Below, in pieces: positions 1 through 10,400 of a stretch of DNA of 64,000 nucleotides (position 1 is the first letter of the stretch; each line of letters begins with the position of its first letter). This DNA is from Nostoc foliaceum FACHB-393 (GTDB lineage Bacteria; Cyanobacteriota; Cyanobacteriia; Cyanobacteriales; Nostocaceae), in NCBI RefSeq assembly GCF_014698505.1, contig NZ_JACJTD010000019.1, forward strand, positions 1-64,000. Reading direction: 5' to 3'. Under the pieces are notes generated by a model. That model ran no database searches and was not told the origin of the DNA. It saw nothing but the letters and a program-made list of their open reading frames with translations. Position numbers and translations under genes: made by a program.

Positions 1-1530
<1,530 letters not shown>

Positions 1531-1573
1531 GTTGTAAAGTTTATTTCATCACTGACAATTAAATAATTTAGAG

Positions 1574-1602
1574 GCTCTTGCGTAAAAGCAAGGGCTTTTT
1601 TT
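1574..1602 (+). terminator. Rho-independent terminator after psbC
   Basis: An 8-bp stem (1574-1581 pairing with 1588-1595, one G-T pair) with a 6-nt loop is followed by seven T residues (1596-1602). It lies 44 bp after the psbC stop and is the likely end of the psbDC transcript. Confidence 0.8.
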
Positions 1603-1661
1603 ATAAGAAAATTAGTAATCTATTGATTAAACTGAGCGACTTACCAACGGTAATTAATACT

Positions 1662-1847
1662 ATGAGCGATTCCGATTTTATTGATGCTTTGCGATGGACA
1701 TCTGAAGCTAAAGAAAAGTTACAAAATATTCCCTTTTTTGTCCGCTCTCAAGCTAAAGCCAGAATTGAACAACTGGCTCGTGAAGCAGGCCAAGAGGTTG
1801 TGACAGCGAATTTGGTAGAACAGGCTAGGCTTGAGTTTGGACAATAA
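1662..1847 (+). CDS. Small PCP_red-domain protein
   Basis: A 61-residue protein starting [20 protein letters not shown]. Almost its whole length resembles the PCP_red domain, the short C-terminal region of the light-independent protochlorophyllide reductase B subunit, with the pattern W-T-x-E-A, iPfFVR, K-A-R-I-E-x-x-A-R and a final helix. As a standalone protein its role is not established; free-standing copies occur near photosynthesis genes in cyanobacteria. ATG 1662 is preferred because the longer frame from 1578 begins inside the psbC terminator. No strong ribosome binding site is visible. Confidence 0.75.
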   Translation: MSDSDFIDALRWTSEAKEKLQNIPFFVRSQAKARIEQLAREAGQEVVTANLVEQARLEFGQ

Positions 1848-1868
1848 AACATTCTGGAGGTCGTAACA

Positions 1869-2513
1869 ATGACAGTCGCCAAGAATCGAGCAGACCGAGT
1901 AATGCTTTATGACATTAGCTGGCAACAGTTTGAAAATCTTCTAAAAGACTTGGGAGAGCATCGGGCAGCAAGGTTAGCTTACGATCGCACCACCTTAGAA
2001 ATTATCACACCTTTACCTGAACACGAACATTACAAAGAGGTAATTAGTATTGCAGTTCAAGACATCGCTGAAGAGTTGGCTATAGACTATGAAAGTTATG
2101 GCTCAACTACTTGGAAGCGAGAAAGCCGAATGGCAGGGGTAGAATCAGATAATTGCTTCTATTTCCAGAATGAAGCTACGGTTCGGGGTAGATTGGATCT
2201 GGATTTGAAACAAGACCCACCGCCTGATTTGGCACTGGAAATTGATGTTACCAGTAAGTCCCTGAATCGTTTTCCCATCTATGCCCGCCTGGGAGTACCA
2301 GAACTCTGGTGTTATGACTCCGGTGAACTAAAGATTTACCACCTGCAAGATGGGGAATATGTCGAGTCAGAGAATAGTCTAGTGTTTTCTACTTTAGCAA
2401 TTCGATATCTGCCAAAACTGATTGAGCAAAATCGGGCAAATGGCAGACGGGCAATTCGTCAAGCGGTGCGCGAATGGGTCAGAAAAGGCGGCAAGGGTGA
2501 ACTACCCAGTTAA
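1869..2513 (+). CDS. Uma2-family (DUF820) putative endonuclease
   Basis: A 214-residue protein of the Uma2/DUF820 family, a PD-(D/E)XK-like fold very abundant in multicellular cyanobacteria; the function in most copies is unknown. Visible features are the N-terminal YDISWQQFENLL, the strand LEIITPLPEHEHYK, PDLALEIDVTSKS (acidic residues of the putative nuclease core) and YARLGVPELWCYD. GGAGG at 1856-1860 lies 8 bases before ATG 1869. It starts 21 bp after the PCP_red gene and may be cotranscribed. A truncated relative is at 35307-35426. Confidence 0.85.
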   Translation: MTVAKNRADRVMLYDISWQQFENLLKDLGEHRAARLAYDRTTLEIITPLPEHEHYKEVISIAVQDIAEELAIDYESYGSTTWKRESRMAGVESDNCFYFQNEATVRGRLDLDLKQDPPPDLALEIDVTSKSLNRFPIYARLGVPELWCYDSGELKIYHLQDGEYVESENSLVFSTLAIRYLPKLIEQNRANGRRAIRQAVREWVRKGGKGELPS

Positions 2514-2516
2514 CCT

Positions 2517-2552
2517 AATTACGAATTACGAATTACGAATTACGAATTACGA
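2517..2552. repeat. Heptad short tandem repeat (AATTACG)
   Basis: Five near-perfect copies of the 7-bp unit AATTACG lie between the Uma2 gene and the convergent SWIM gene. The same heptad recurs at 3546-3611, 17120-17165, 17345-17366 and 47655-47670. This is a classic short tandemly repeated repetitive sequence of Nostoc-type genomes. Confidence 0.9.
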
Positions 2553-3389
2553 TCAGCTTCCTCCCACATTCATTGCTGCTAAAAAAGCCTTCTGGCTCAC
2601 ATCTCTGTAAACTGTATTCAAAGACTTCATTACCACATCACTCGAAGTTGAATTTACTGAATTTTCCTCTTCCTTCGCTAGGGGGATTGCTCCTAATACA
2701 TCTAATACCATTTCGTTAGTAGATGGCGCAATCACTACCAAAGATGACTCTAGCGGCTCATTGTATTGCCAGAAAGAATCAATTTTTACCGAGTACTTGT
2801 TATTAGAAATTGACTCTTGAATTTCGGGCGTTTCTATGGTAAAGGTTTGAATCTTGGCACTACGTAATTGACGTAAATCGCTGATAATTTGCTCTTTTGT
2901 GCGTCCACGCAATTGAAATAGTACAAAAGGGTCTTCACTGAAGCGATCGCCTAACTGATAGTACAAGGCACCAATGTGTTTACAGGGATTTGCTTTATCA
3001 GGGCAAGAGCATTTACTCTGGACATCACCAAGGGTAAAAGGAAATATCGAAAGACCATTAGCTGTGAACACTTCTTCTATATTTTGTGGCATTTCTCCTG
3101 CTAGTAGCTTGGCAGCAAAAATTGCCCTTTGGGACATGGTTTCAATTACATAACCCCATTGTTCATCGCTAAAAGGTTCAAGGGAAAGGGAAACTTTATA
3201 AGGTTCTACTTCACTACCTTGCACTCTAGCCAATACTTTCGCACCTTTAAATTCGATGCTCAAAACATTTCCTTGACGAGCATAGTTTCTGGCACGTTCT
3301 AAACGCTTTTTAAAACGATAAGAATCTAGTAAATCTAGCCATTGTTGTGACCACCATTCTCGACTTGCTTGTAATGTGTAATTAGTCAT
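2553..3389 (-). CDS. SWIM zinc-finger protein
   Basis: A 278-residue protein with one SWIM finger (C-x-C...C-x-H: KCSCPDKANPCKHIGAL) near residues 125-142. SWIM fingers bind zinc and are thought to contact nucleic acid or protein. They are commonly encoded beside, or fused to, SNF2-family helicases. Here the SNF2 gene lies 4 kb upstream on the same strand (7469-10729), with a caspase and an NB-ARC gene between. The ATG at 3389 (MTNYTLQASREWWSQQW) is chosen over an upstream start at 3464 because homology-like sequence begins there. The N-terminal half is a helical region of unknown function. Confidence 0.85.
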   Translation of the reverse strand: MTNYTLQASREWWSQQWLDLLDSYRFKKRLERARNYARQGNVLSIEFKGAKVLARVQGSEVEPYKVSLSLEPFSDEQWGYVIETMSQRAIFAAKLLAGEMPQNIEEVFTANGLSIFPFTLGDVQSKCSCPDKANPCKHIGALYYQLGDRFSEDPFVLFQLRGRTKEQIISDLRQLRSAKIQTFTIETPEIQESISNNKYSVKIDSFWQYNEPLESSLVVIAPSTNEMVLDVLGAIPLAKEEENSVNSTSSDVVMKSLNTVYRDVSQKAFLAAMNVGGS

Positions 3390-3545
3390 AATAAATTTAA
3401 AATTCAAAATTATGGAATGGATAGGTTGATCTAGTTTTGTGACAGTTACCTCAGACTCTAGCATTTATGGTTGGGAGCATATCAGTTTCGCAAAGATACG
3501 GCTACAGATTGGAAGCCTGAGACTACATATAGACGTAAAACCTTG

Positions 3546-3611
3546 AATTAATTACGAATTACGTTAGCGTAGCGGTAGCGAGTCCGCGAGCGTCATTACG
3601 AATTACGAATT
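3546..3611. repeat. Heptad repeat interrupted by GTAGCG-rich dispersed repeat
   Basis: AATTACG heptads flank a block containing AGCGTAGCGGTAGCG. The tract lies in the gap between the NB-ARC gene and the SWIM gene, and its last bases touch the NB-ARC stop codon. Similar blocks occur at 17120-17165 and 17230-17310. Confidence 0.75.
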
Positions 3612-5823
3612 ATTCCATCCCCGCCTTGCGCCGCAACCGCTCAACTAATTGGCACGAAAAATCCAAGTTTTGATCGCGCTGGCGCTCTCGGATTTCCAGG
3701 GCAGACTGTGCTAACGGTAGCGCCTCTGCGTAGCGCTCCTCTTCCTCCAGAACTTGTGCCAGACCCGATTGAGCTTGAGCTAGCAAGTCTTGCCGTCCCA
3801 CTTCTTGGGCCAGAGCTAACTCACGCTCGTACCAGGGGCGGGCTTCTGAAGGGCGATCGCGATTAAGGGCTAGAAGTCCCAAGTTGCCGCAATAAATTGC
3901 TTGTCCTTCTTTATCTCCCCGTTTTTCTTCTATCGCCAATGCTTGCTTGTGGTAGGACTCGGCGCGATCGTAGTGTCCCTGCGATCGCGCAACTGATCCT
4001 AGATCGTTGAGGGCGATCGCTTCACATTGTTCATTCTTCAACTCTCGATAAATCGCTAATGCCTCCTGATACAGTCGCTCCGCCTCTGGCCAGTTCTGGC
4101 GTTGCTCTGCAATTATTCCTTGAAACTGAATTGCAGTAGCTTTATCCCGACGACTACCGCCCCGCTCCATCCCCTCCGCCATCAGAGCCGACCAACTTGC
4201 TGCCTTATCAGTCTCCGCGCGATTGTAGTAAATAAAGGCAGCATTATAAGCACCCCAACCAGCATCGCGCCACTGACCGAGCGCCTTTCCCGCCTGATAT
4301 ACCCATTCACCCAAGCGCACCACTTCATCCCAGTAGCCGCGAAACCAGAGGAAGTGAAACAAAGCATTTTCCAAATCGATGAGCATCTGGGCAGCTTGTT
4401 GGTCTTTCTGTGTACCGGGGATACCTGCCATCTCCCACAAGGTTGTCGCCACGCCCTCTAGATTCTGCCACTCAGCTTCCAGCTTGTCATGGGTCTGATA
4501 GGCATCTTTGTCCTCACCCCCGTACTTCTGGGCAAAGTCTACCCAGTAGCGCAGAACTTTGCCTTGGGCAGCAGAGTCAAACCGAATTCCACTTAGAGGT
4601 GCAGTTACAACGGTATCCGTTCCGCCCATAGCTGCCCGAATATATGTGCGGGTTAGGGGGTGCAGGCCAAACCGTTCTCCATCCAAGTCATTTACCAAAG
4701 ATAGAGTTACCAACCGCTCTAAAGAAACTTCGATCTCGGTGATGGCTAAATCCGTAGCATCTGCCAGTGCTGCGGTTTTTGCTGGTGTCAAGAATACAAC
4801 TAGGGCAGACAACACTGTGCGATCTTTTTCAGAGAGAGTTTTGGCTGCATCGGCAAACAGAAACCCGTAGAGATCCTCAGATTTGGCGGCATTCCGCAAC
4901 CGCTCTAGGGCAACACTGATAGAGTAGCCTTTATGTGCCACCTGTCCTAATGTCCAATCTAGCGCTAGGGGATTGCCACCAGACGCTTCATATAAAGCGG
5001 TCAATATCTCTGGCTTTGTGGCGTTTAGTTCCTGGGCTAGACGGGGGTGCGATCTTCCCTTCTCTCTCATTAATTCCAAAGCTTCTGCCTCTAAGAGACG
5101 ATCTAAGCGGATGGTGACGGCGCTTTCCCCAGTGCGGCGGCGGCTGGTGATGATGGCTTTGTTGGGGGTGGGCAGTTTCCGCAGAAATTCGGCAATCATA
5201 TTGCGTTCTTCTGCATTCAGCGTTTCCAAGTTGTCCCAAATCAACAGGGTGCGCCGTCCCCGCAGAGCATCGAGAAGGGCGCGGCGGCGTTCTGTGGCAT
5301 CAGTCATTTTCACAATGTCTGTCTGTCCCAACCCCTTGGCAAATTCCCGGCAGAAGCTATCGAGAGAAGACAGGGCGAGGGTTTCTTCCCGCACTCCTTC
5401 AGCTGAAAGCCAAGTAGTCTTGGCAGAAACAAACAGGTAGGCATCAAACAAGGCTTGTTTACGGGCTAGGTGTGCTACCTCCAGCGCTAACGCCGTTTTG
5501 CCCATACCACCAATACCATCGATTGTCACACCCCAACCGCGTTCTTCTGGTGAAAGTGCTTCCAAACAACGGGCGATTTCTTGTTTGCGTCCCACAAACA
5601 CATCGTTATAGCGGGGCAGGTTATCGGGCAGGCTTTCCGGGCGCTTTCCCTGTAACTGGCTTAATCGCGCCTCTAAGCTAGTGACTTCTTTTTGTTTTTC
5701 TTCTAGTTCTATTACTAAGTCCGGCGGAATTCTAATCCCATAACTAGCTTTTTCCTCCTCTATTATCTGAAGGGCGCGACGAGCGCGGTTGAGAGTTCGC
5801 TCTAGTGCTTCTTGATTATCCAT
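3610..5823 (-). CDS. NB-ARC STAND ATPase with C-terminal TPRs and N-terminal effector-associated-type module
   Basis: A 737-residue signal-transduction ATPase. Residues ~8-55 form a short helical module nearly repeated at the C-terminus of the adjacent caspase. An NB-ARC domain follows: VFVGRKQE (75-82), Walker A GGMGKT (105-110), Walker B-like TLLIWDNLETL, IITSRRRTG and GGNPLALDWTL. A winged-helix region follows, then about seven TPR-like helical hairpins to the end (for example AIALNDLGSVARSQGHYDRAESYHKQALAIEEKRGD). STAND proteins are oligomerising switches: the repeats sense a trigger, and the N-terminal module recruits an effector. The shared module points to the caspase as the partner (inference). 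The start is ATG 5823; no clear ribosome binding site is visible. The gap to the caspase gene is 419 bp and holds a minisatellite. Confidence 0.9.
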   Translation of the reverse strand: MDNQEALERTLNRARRALQIIEEEKASYGIRIPPDLVIELEEKQKEVTSLEARLSQLQGKRPESLPDNLPRYNDVFVGRKQEIARCLEALSPEERGWGVTIDGIGGMGKTALALEVAHLARKQALFDAYLFVSAKTTWLSAEGVREETLALSSLDSFCREFAKGLGQTDIVKMTDATERRRALLDALRGRRTLLIWDNLETLNAEERNMIAEFLRKLPTPNKAIITSRRRTGESAVTIRLDRLLEAEALELMREKGRSHPRLAQELNATKPEILTALYEASGGNPLALDWTLGQVAHKGYSISVALERLRNAAKSEDLYGFLFADAAKTLSEKDRTVLSALVVFLTPAKTAALADATDLAITEIEVSLERLVTLSLVNDLDGERFGLHPLTRTYIRAAMGGTDTVVTAPLSGIRFDSAAQGKVLRYWVDFAQKYGGEDKDAYQTHDKLEAEWQNLEGVATTLWEMAGIPGTQKDQQAAQMLIDLENALFHFLWFRGYWDEVVRLGEWVYQAGKALGQWRDAGWGAYNAAFIYYNRAETDKAASWSALMAEGMERGGSRRDKATAIQFQGIIAEQRQNWPEAERLYQEALAIYRELKNEQCEAIALNDLGSVARSQGHYDRAESYHKQALAIEEKRGDKEGQAIYCGNLGLLALNRDRPSEARPWYERELALAQEVGRQDLLAQAQSGLAQVLEEEERYAEALPLAQSALEIRERQRDQNLDFSCQLVERLRRKAGME

Positions 5824-5872
5824 AAGGTTATATAAAAAATAAATGTAGTATTAATACGCTGCACACTATGGA

Positions 5873-5951
5873 GATCCCCCTAAATCCCCCTTAAAAAGGG
5901 GGACTTTAAGAAACTCTCTTGCCCCACTTTTTAACGGGGGTTGGGGGGATC
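5873..5951. repeat. Palindromic GATCCCCC...GGGGGATC repeat
   Basis: A 79-bp element bounded by GATCCCCC (5873-5880) and GGGGGATC (5944-5951), with an internal C-run/G-run hairpin. It lies upstream of the NB-ARC gene and next to the 21-bp minisatellite. The architecture is that of dispersed cyanobacterial palindromic repeats. Confidence 0.75.
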
Positions 5952-5998
5952 AAAAGCCTGTGGGGGAACTCTAGTCTTTCACAGTATCCCCCAAAACT

Positions 5999-6208
5999 CG
6001 GCGGTTGGTGTTCGGAACTCGGCAGTTGGTGTTCGGAACTCGACAGTTGGTGTTCGGAACTCGGAAGTTCGTGTTCAGAACTTGGCGGTTGGTGTTCAGA
6101 ACTCGGAAGTTCGTGTTCGGAACTCGGCAGTTGGTGTTCGGAACTTGGCAGTTCGTGTTCAGAACTCGGCAGTTGGTGTTCGGAACTCGGAAGTTGGTGT
6201 TCAGAACT
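5999..6208. repeat. 21-bp minisatellite, ten units
   Basis: Ten head-to-tail 21-bp units start at 5999, 6020, 6041, 6062, 6083, 6104, 6125, 6146, 6167 and 6188, with core GTTGGTGTTCGGAACT and a few variable positions. Because 21 is a multiple of three, several frames on both strands stay open; a minus-strand reading gives repeats of SSEHQLP/SSEHELP. I regard these frames as by-products, not genes. It sits between the caspase and NB-ARC genes. Confidence 0.95.
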
Positions 6209-6242
6209 CGGAATGAGAAAAATCATCGTTGGATATATTTGC

Positions 6243-7265
6243 TTAATCCAATCCTGTTCTTTGATGCCGGGACTCTAATTCAGTTACCTGGCGACGTTTC
6301 TCTTCTAATTCAATCTGCAAATCCACTGGAATACGAATGCCAAAAGAAGCAGCTTGTTCTTCTAAAATTGCTAAGGCTCGTTTTGCTCTTGCTAATGCAG
6401 GTGTTACCACTTGTTGATCGGTCATAATTGGCAAGTCTGAGACTGTGGTTGAGCTTGGTAGTCCCTTCCCTCCCCGCAGCATGGCAATAGGAAAATCTTC
6501 CATCGCCGTATCAAAAAACGGAGTCTGTTCTGCCTGACGTTGGGTTCTGGCGCTCTCTGGAACGGTTTTACCCAAATGATTAATCAGATTTGAGAGCATA
6601 ACTTTAGAATCGCCTGGTTGATTAGCCGCTCCCTGCAATGCCTCAATTAGATGATAAGTATAGACACTCATGGTTTTATCAGGACGTATCCAAGAAACCT
6701 GATTGCCTCTGGAAGACGTAAACACCGCCCTTCCTTCGCCCTGCTTCAAGGCATCGACTATGCCCTTGGGCAATGCCGTAGCGATAAAATCAGCAGGTAG
6801 TTCGCCTTTAGAAGTAGCCATACCTTCTGCATGACAACTATCAATTACCACCCACAACCGCTTTGCTTGAATCTGCCGCAAAGCTTGAGTAAATTCTTGG
6901 GCAGATAGGGCGGTGTTAGCAATGTCTGTGGAATTGAAGTCATGTTGCAGCAAATAATAACACTGACTTGATAAGTCAAAGCACCCATGACCAGAGTAAA
7001 AAACTACAATTGTTGCATCTTTATCGGCAGCAGCCTTTTCCTTTAACCACGTTAATCCATCCAAAATTGCGCTGCGCGTTGTCTGTTGATTCTGCAATAA
7101 GCGAATATGTTCGGAATCATCCAGATAGGCACACAAGTTTGGATCGGTTAACACTGTTTTCAGGGCTTGCACATCTTTAACTGTGACAGGCAATGAATAT
7201 CGAGATTCGGCTGTTGTGCCAACCCCAATTAACAATGCATAACCGTGGGTAAAGTGATTCGACAT
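6243..7265 (-). CDS. Caspase-like (peptidase C14) protease with C-terminal effector-associated-type module
   Basis: A 340-residue protein. The N-terminal ~230 residues form a caspase/metacaspase p20-like domain: HGYALLIGVG, the catalytic His in VVFYSGHG (H93) and the catalytic Cys in WVVIDSCHAEG (C144), followed by VFTSSRGNQ. It is predicted to be a cysteine protease; both catalytic residues are present. After a linker, residues ~290-336 (ALARAKRALAILEEQAASFG and onward) match the N-terminus of the neighbouring NB-ARC protein, 29 of 46 positions by eye. The STAND protein probably activates the protease by homotypic contact (inference). ATG 7265 (MSNHFTHGY) is preferred to TTG 7304. There is no signal peptide; it should be cytoplasmic. 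Confidence 0.92.
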   Translation of the reverse strand: MSNHFTHGYALLIGVGTTAESRYSLPVTVKDVQALKTVLTDPNLCAYLDDSEHIRLLQNQQTTRSAILDGLTWLKEKAAADKDATIVVFYSGHGCFDLSSQCYYLLQHDFNSTDIANTALSAQEFTQALRQIQAKRLWVVIDSCHAEGMATSKGELPADFIATALPKGIVDALKQGEGRAVFTSSRGNQVSWIRPDKTMSVYTYHLIEALQGAANQPGDSKVMLSNLINHLGKTVPESARTQRQAEQTPFFDTAMEDFPIAMLRGGKGLPSSTTVSDLPIMTDQQVVTPALARAKRALAILEEQAASFGIRIPVDLQIELEEKRRQVTELESRHQRTGLD

Positions 7266-7443
7266 GATGGCACAGGGTAAGAAAGAAGGTGTGATATTTT
7301 TCAATATCGCATATTTAATCTAGTGGTTTATTTGGTTATTTATCGGAGGGGTGAGAAACGAACCGCAAAGGGCGCAAAGAGCGCAAAGGAAGAAAAGTTA
7401 AGAATGAGTTTACTTTGTAGTGGGTGGCTCTAACCCTAAATTC

Positions 7444-7459
7444 AAGGACTAAAGTCCTT
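7444..7459. repeat. Small palindrome near the SNF2 gene end
   Basis: AAGGACTAAAGTCCTT forms a 6-bp stem with a 4-nt loop, 9 bp beyond the SNF2 stop. No T-run follows on the minus strand, so a terminator role is uncertain. CGCAAAG-type short repeats lie just beyond, near 7362-7390. Confidence 0.5.
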
Positions 7460-7468
7460 ACTACGAAC

Positions 7469-10400
7469 TTATTCTGCATCATCGTCAATTACTGCGCTGC
7501 GATCGAGTATTAGTAAGTTGCGAAGTTGATCTGTATCTAGTTCTGTCAACCATTCTTCACCAGCACCCACAACTTGTTCAGCTAGTTGTTTCTTGCTTTC
7601 AATCATGTCATGAATTTTTTCTTCTAAAGTGCCTGTACAGACAAATTTATGTACTTGCACATTCCGGGTTTGACCAATCCGAAATACTCTATCTGTGGCT
7701 TGATTTTCCACGGCTGGATTCCACCATCTATCAAAGTGGAATACATGATTTGCTCGTGTTAAATTCAGTCCAACTCCACCCGCTTTCAAAGAGAGAATCA
7801 TAATCGGTGGCCCTTGAGGATCGTGTTGGAAACGATCGATCATTTCCTCACGTTGCTTTTTACTGGTGCTGCCATATAAAAAGAATATTTCTCGCCCAAG
7901 CTGTTTTTCTAAATAGGGTTTAAGTAATTTACCCCACTCAGCAAATTGTGTGAAAATTAAAGCTCTGTCACCTTCTGCTAAAACTTCTTCTAACATTTCT
8001 TCTAGACGCAGAAGTTTAGCTGAATTATGTTGCTCTAATGTTGCCTGTTTTAAATATTGGGCTGGGTGATTGCAGATTTGCTTAAGTTTTATTAGCAAAG
8101 CTAAAATCATCCCCCGACGTTGTAATCCTTCAGCAGATTCTATCTCTACTAAAGATTGTTCTACAACTTGTTGATAAAGTGCAGCTTGTTCACCAGTCAG
8201 ACCGCAAAATACGGTCATTTCTTGCTTATCTGGTAAGTCTTGAATGATGTCGCGATCGCTTTTCAATCGTCGTAGTATAAATGGTTGCACTAATGAGCGT
8301 AACTGAGTCAAAGAAGCCGTATCGCCATACTTTTCAATTGGCATGGCAAACCGACGCTGGAAAAATTGCTTATTACCTAAATAGCCAGGATTGAGAAAAT
8401 CCAAAATAGACCAGAGTTCTTGCAGCCTATTTTCTACTGGTGTCCCCGTTAATGCAATGCGAAATGTCGCTTCTAATTCCCGCACTGCTTTTGACTGCTT
8501 CGCCTCTGGGTTTTTCACATTCTGGGCTTCATCTAAAACTATTATCTGCCAAGGAACACTTTGCAATGACTTGATATCTCGATGAAGCAGTGAGTAGCTG
8601 GTAACGATTAAATCATGTTTTTTTACGGCTTCTAAAAACGCTTTTCCTTTTGGGCGTTTGTCACCGTGATATTGCAAAATTTTCAGACTTGGTGCAAATT
8701 TATTGACTTCCCTTTCCCAGTTACCTAAAACAGAAGTTGGACAAACTAGCAGTGTTGGATTTTCTAGTGCATCTTGTTCTTTGAGATGTAGCAGAAAAGC
8801 AATGAACTGAATAGTTTTACCGAGTCCCATGTCATCTGCGAGACACGCACCCAAGCCCCAACGTTCTAAGAAGGACAGCCAAGCAGCACCACGTTCTTGA
8901 TAAGGCCGCAACTGTCCTTTAAAGGCTGCTGGTGTGGGTAAAGGTGCGATCGCTTGATTATTACTTAACGCCCCAATCAACTCTTGTAACGCCCCAGATG
9001 CCTCAAAGCTAACCACTGGTAATTTTTCAATTACCTGGGTATCCCCTGTACTAAAACGCAACGCATCTTCCAGGGAAAGCGCCATTTGATCTTTGCGAGT
9101 GGTAAAAAATGTTTGGGCTGTTTTGATATCTTGGGGCCGCAATTCTACCCACTCACCGTTAATTTCCACTAGCGGACTATTTAAAGCCACAAGTTTATCA
9201 AACTCAGCTTTGGAAATAGTTTGTCCGCCAATTGCCAATTGCCATTGGAAATTTAGCAGACTTTGTAACCCTAAACGTCCCTGCTTTTTCTTTGGGGTTT
9301 CGGCAGTAATTTTCAAACCTAAACGATTCGCCCATCCTTCGCGGTTTGCTAAACTGGGAGGCAAAATTACTCCTAAACCACTGTCTTCCAATCTCCAAGC
9401 TACAGCTTTGATAAACTCATAAGCTTGCATAGGGGTGATCCGAGAAAATTGGGGATATTCGGTTTCAAAACTCGGTGCGATCGCTGGATATAATCTGGAA
9501 GCTACCCCCAAACCTCGCAAAAATGTTTCCTGTGGTTGCTCAATTGTCCGATTTTCATAAACCAATTGTTCAACTGGATTGTTCCAAATAGTTGCCGCAT
9601 CCACCAAAAACTCAGGATCGTCAGCCGCTTGCAAATAATACGCCAATGTCCACTCTGTTTCGCCAGACTCTGGAGAACGCAGTTGAAAACAGGTACGAAA
9701 TAGAGTTTTAAGAGTTAATTGGTATTGTAGCGGCATAGTCCAAGCCTTCAATGCCGCTTCCAGCCTTTCCACTTCAATTGCATCTGCATTGACTATATGA
9801 GATGCACTAGTTAAGGCTTGCAACCACTGTCGCACCCCAGACGGTAAAGATGCAATCGCCTTAGCTTCCATTGGAGGTTGAGAACCCATCATTTCTCGCA
9901 CTTGGGCATCTATCGTACTGTTGAGAAATCCCAAAAGTAATTCTTGAGGTTCTGTGGGAAAGTCTACATAAAGTAGGGATTGGGAAAAATCCTCTCCAAT
10001 GCCCACTTCCTCTTGATAAGTGCGACAAACCAACGGTATATTCCCAGAAAATCTTTCTAGGCGGGTTCCATCTACAGCACTATCTAGAAGTACTCGCCAC
10101 TTAGCAGCAAATGCACCATCTAATTGTCGGTCAATTGTTGGTAAAAACTTACAACGTGAGATTAAATCTAAACTCCATCGGGCAACCTGCGACCAAAAGC
10201 GTAAATCTCCACCCAAAAAAGCATCTTCCCCTTTAGCAGCATTTAGAGGAATCGCGGCGAGAAATTTTACTGCTTCGCTGGCGTTGAGACAAAAACCCTC
10301 AACTCGCCACGGTTGCAAATATTGCGGGGAGTCTGTATTTTCCCCCAAGCTGGCAGAATGTACAGGGAAAATCGCTGTTGTTCCTTTATCGCTACCTTCT

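Noticed and set aside
2517-2552. Possible CRISPR array from regularly spaced short repeats
   Set aside because: The unit is only 7 bp, directly tandem without spacers: a heptad short tandem repeat. No cas genes are present.
4102-5681. Several plus-strand open frames opposite the NB-ARC gene
   Set aside because: Shadows of the minus-strand gene with biased composition; the minus frame has clear domains.
5906-6427. Open frames on both strands across the 21-bp array (SSEHQLP-type repeats)
   Set aside because: They result from a repeat period divisible by three without stops. No ribosome binding site, no non-repeat domain, and all frames are equally open.
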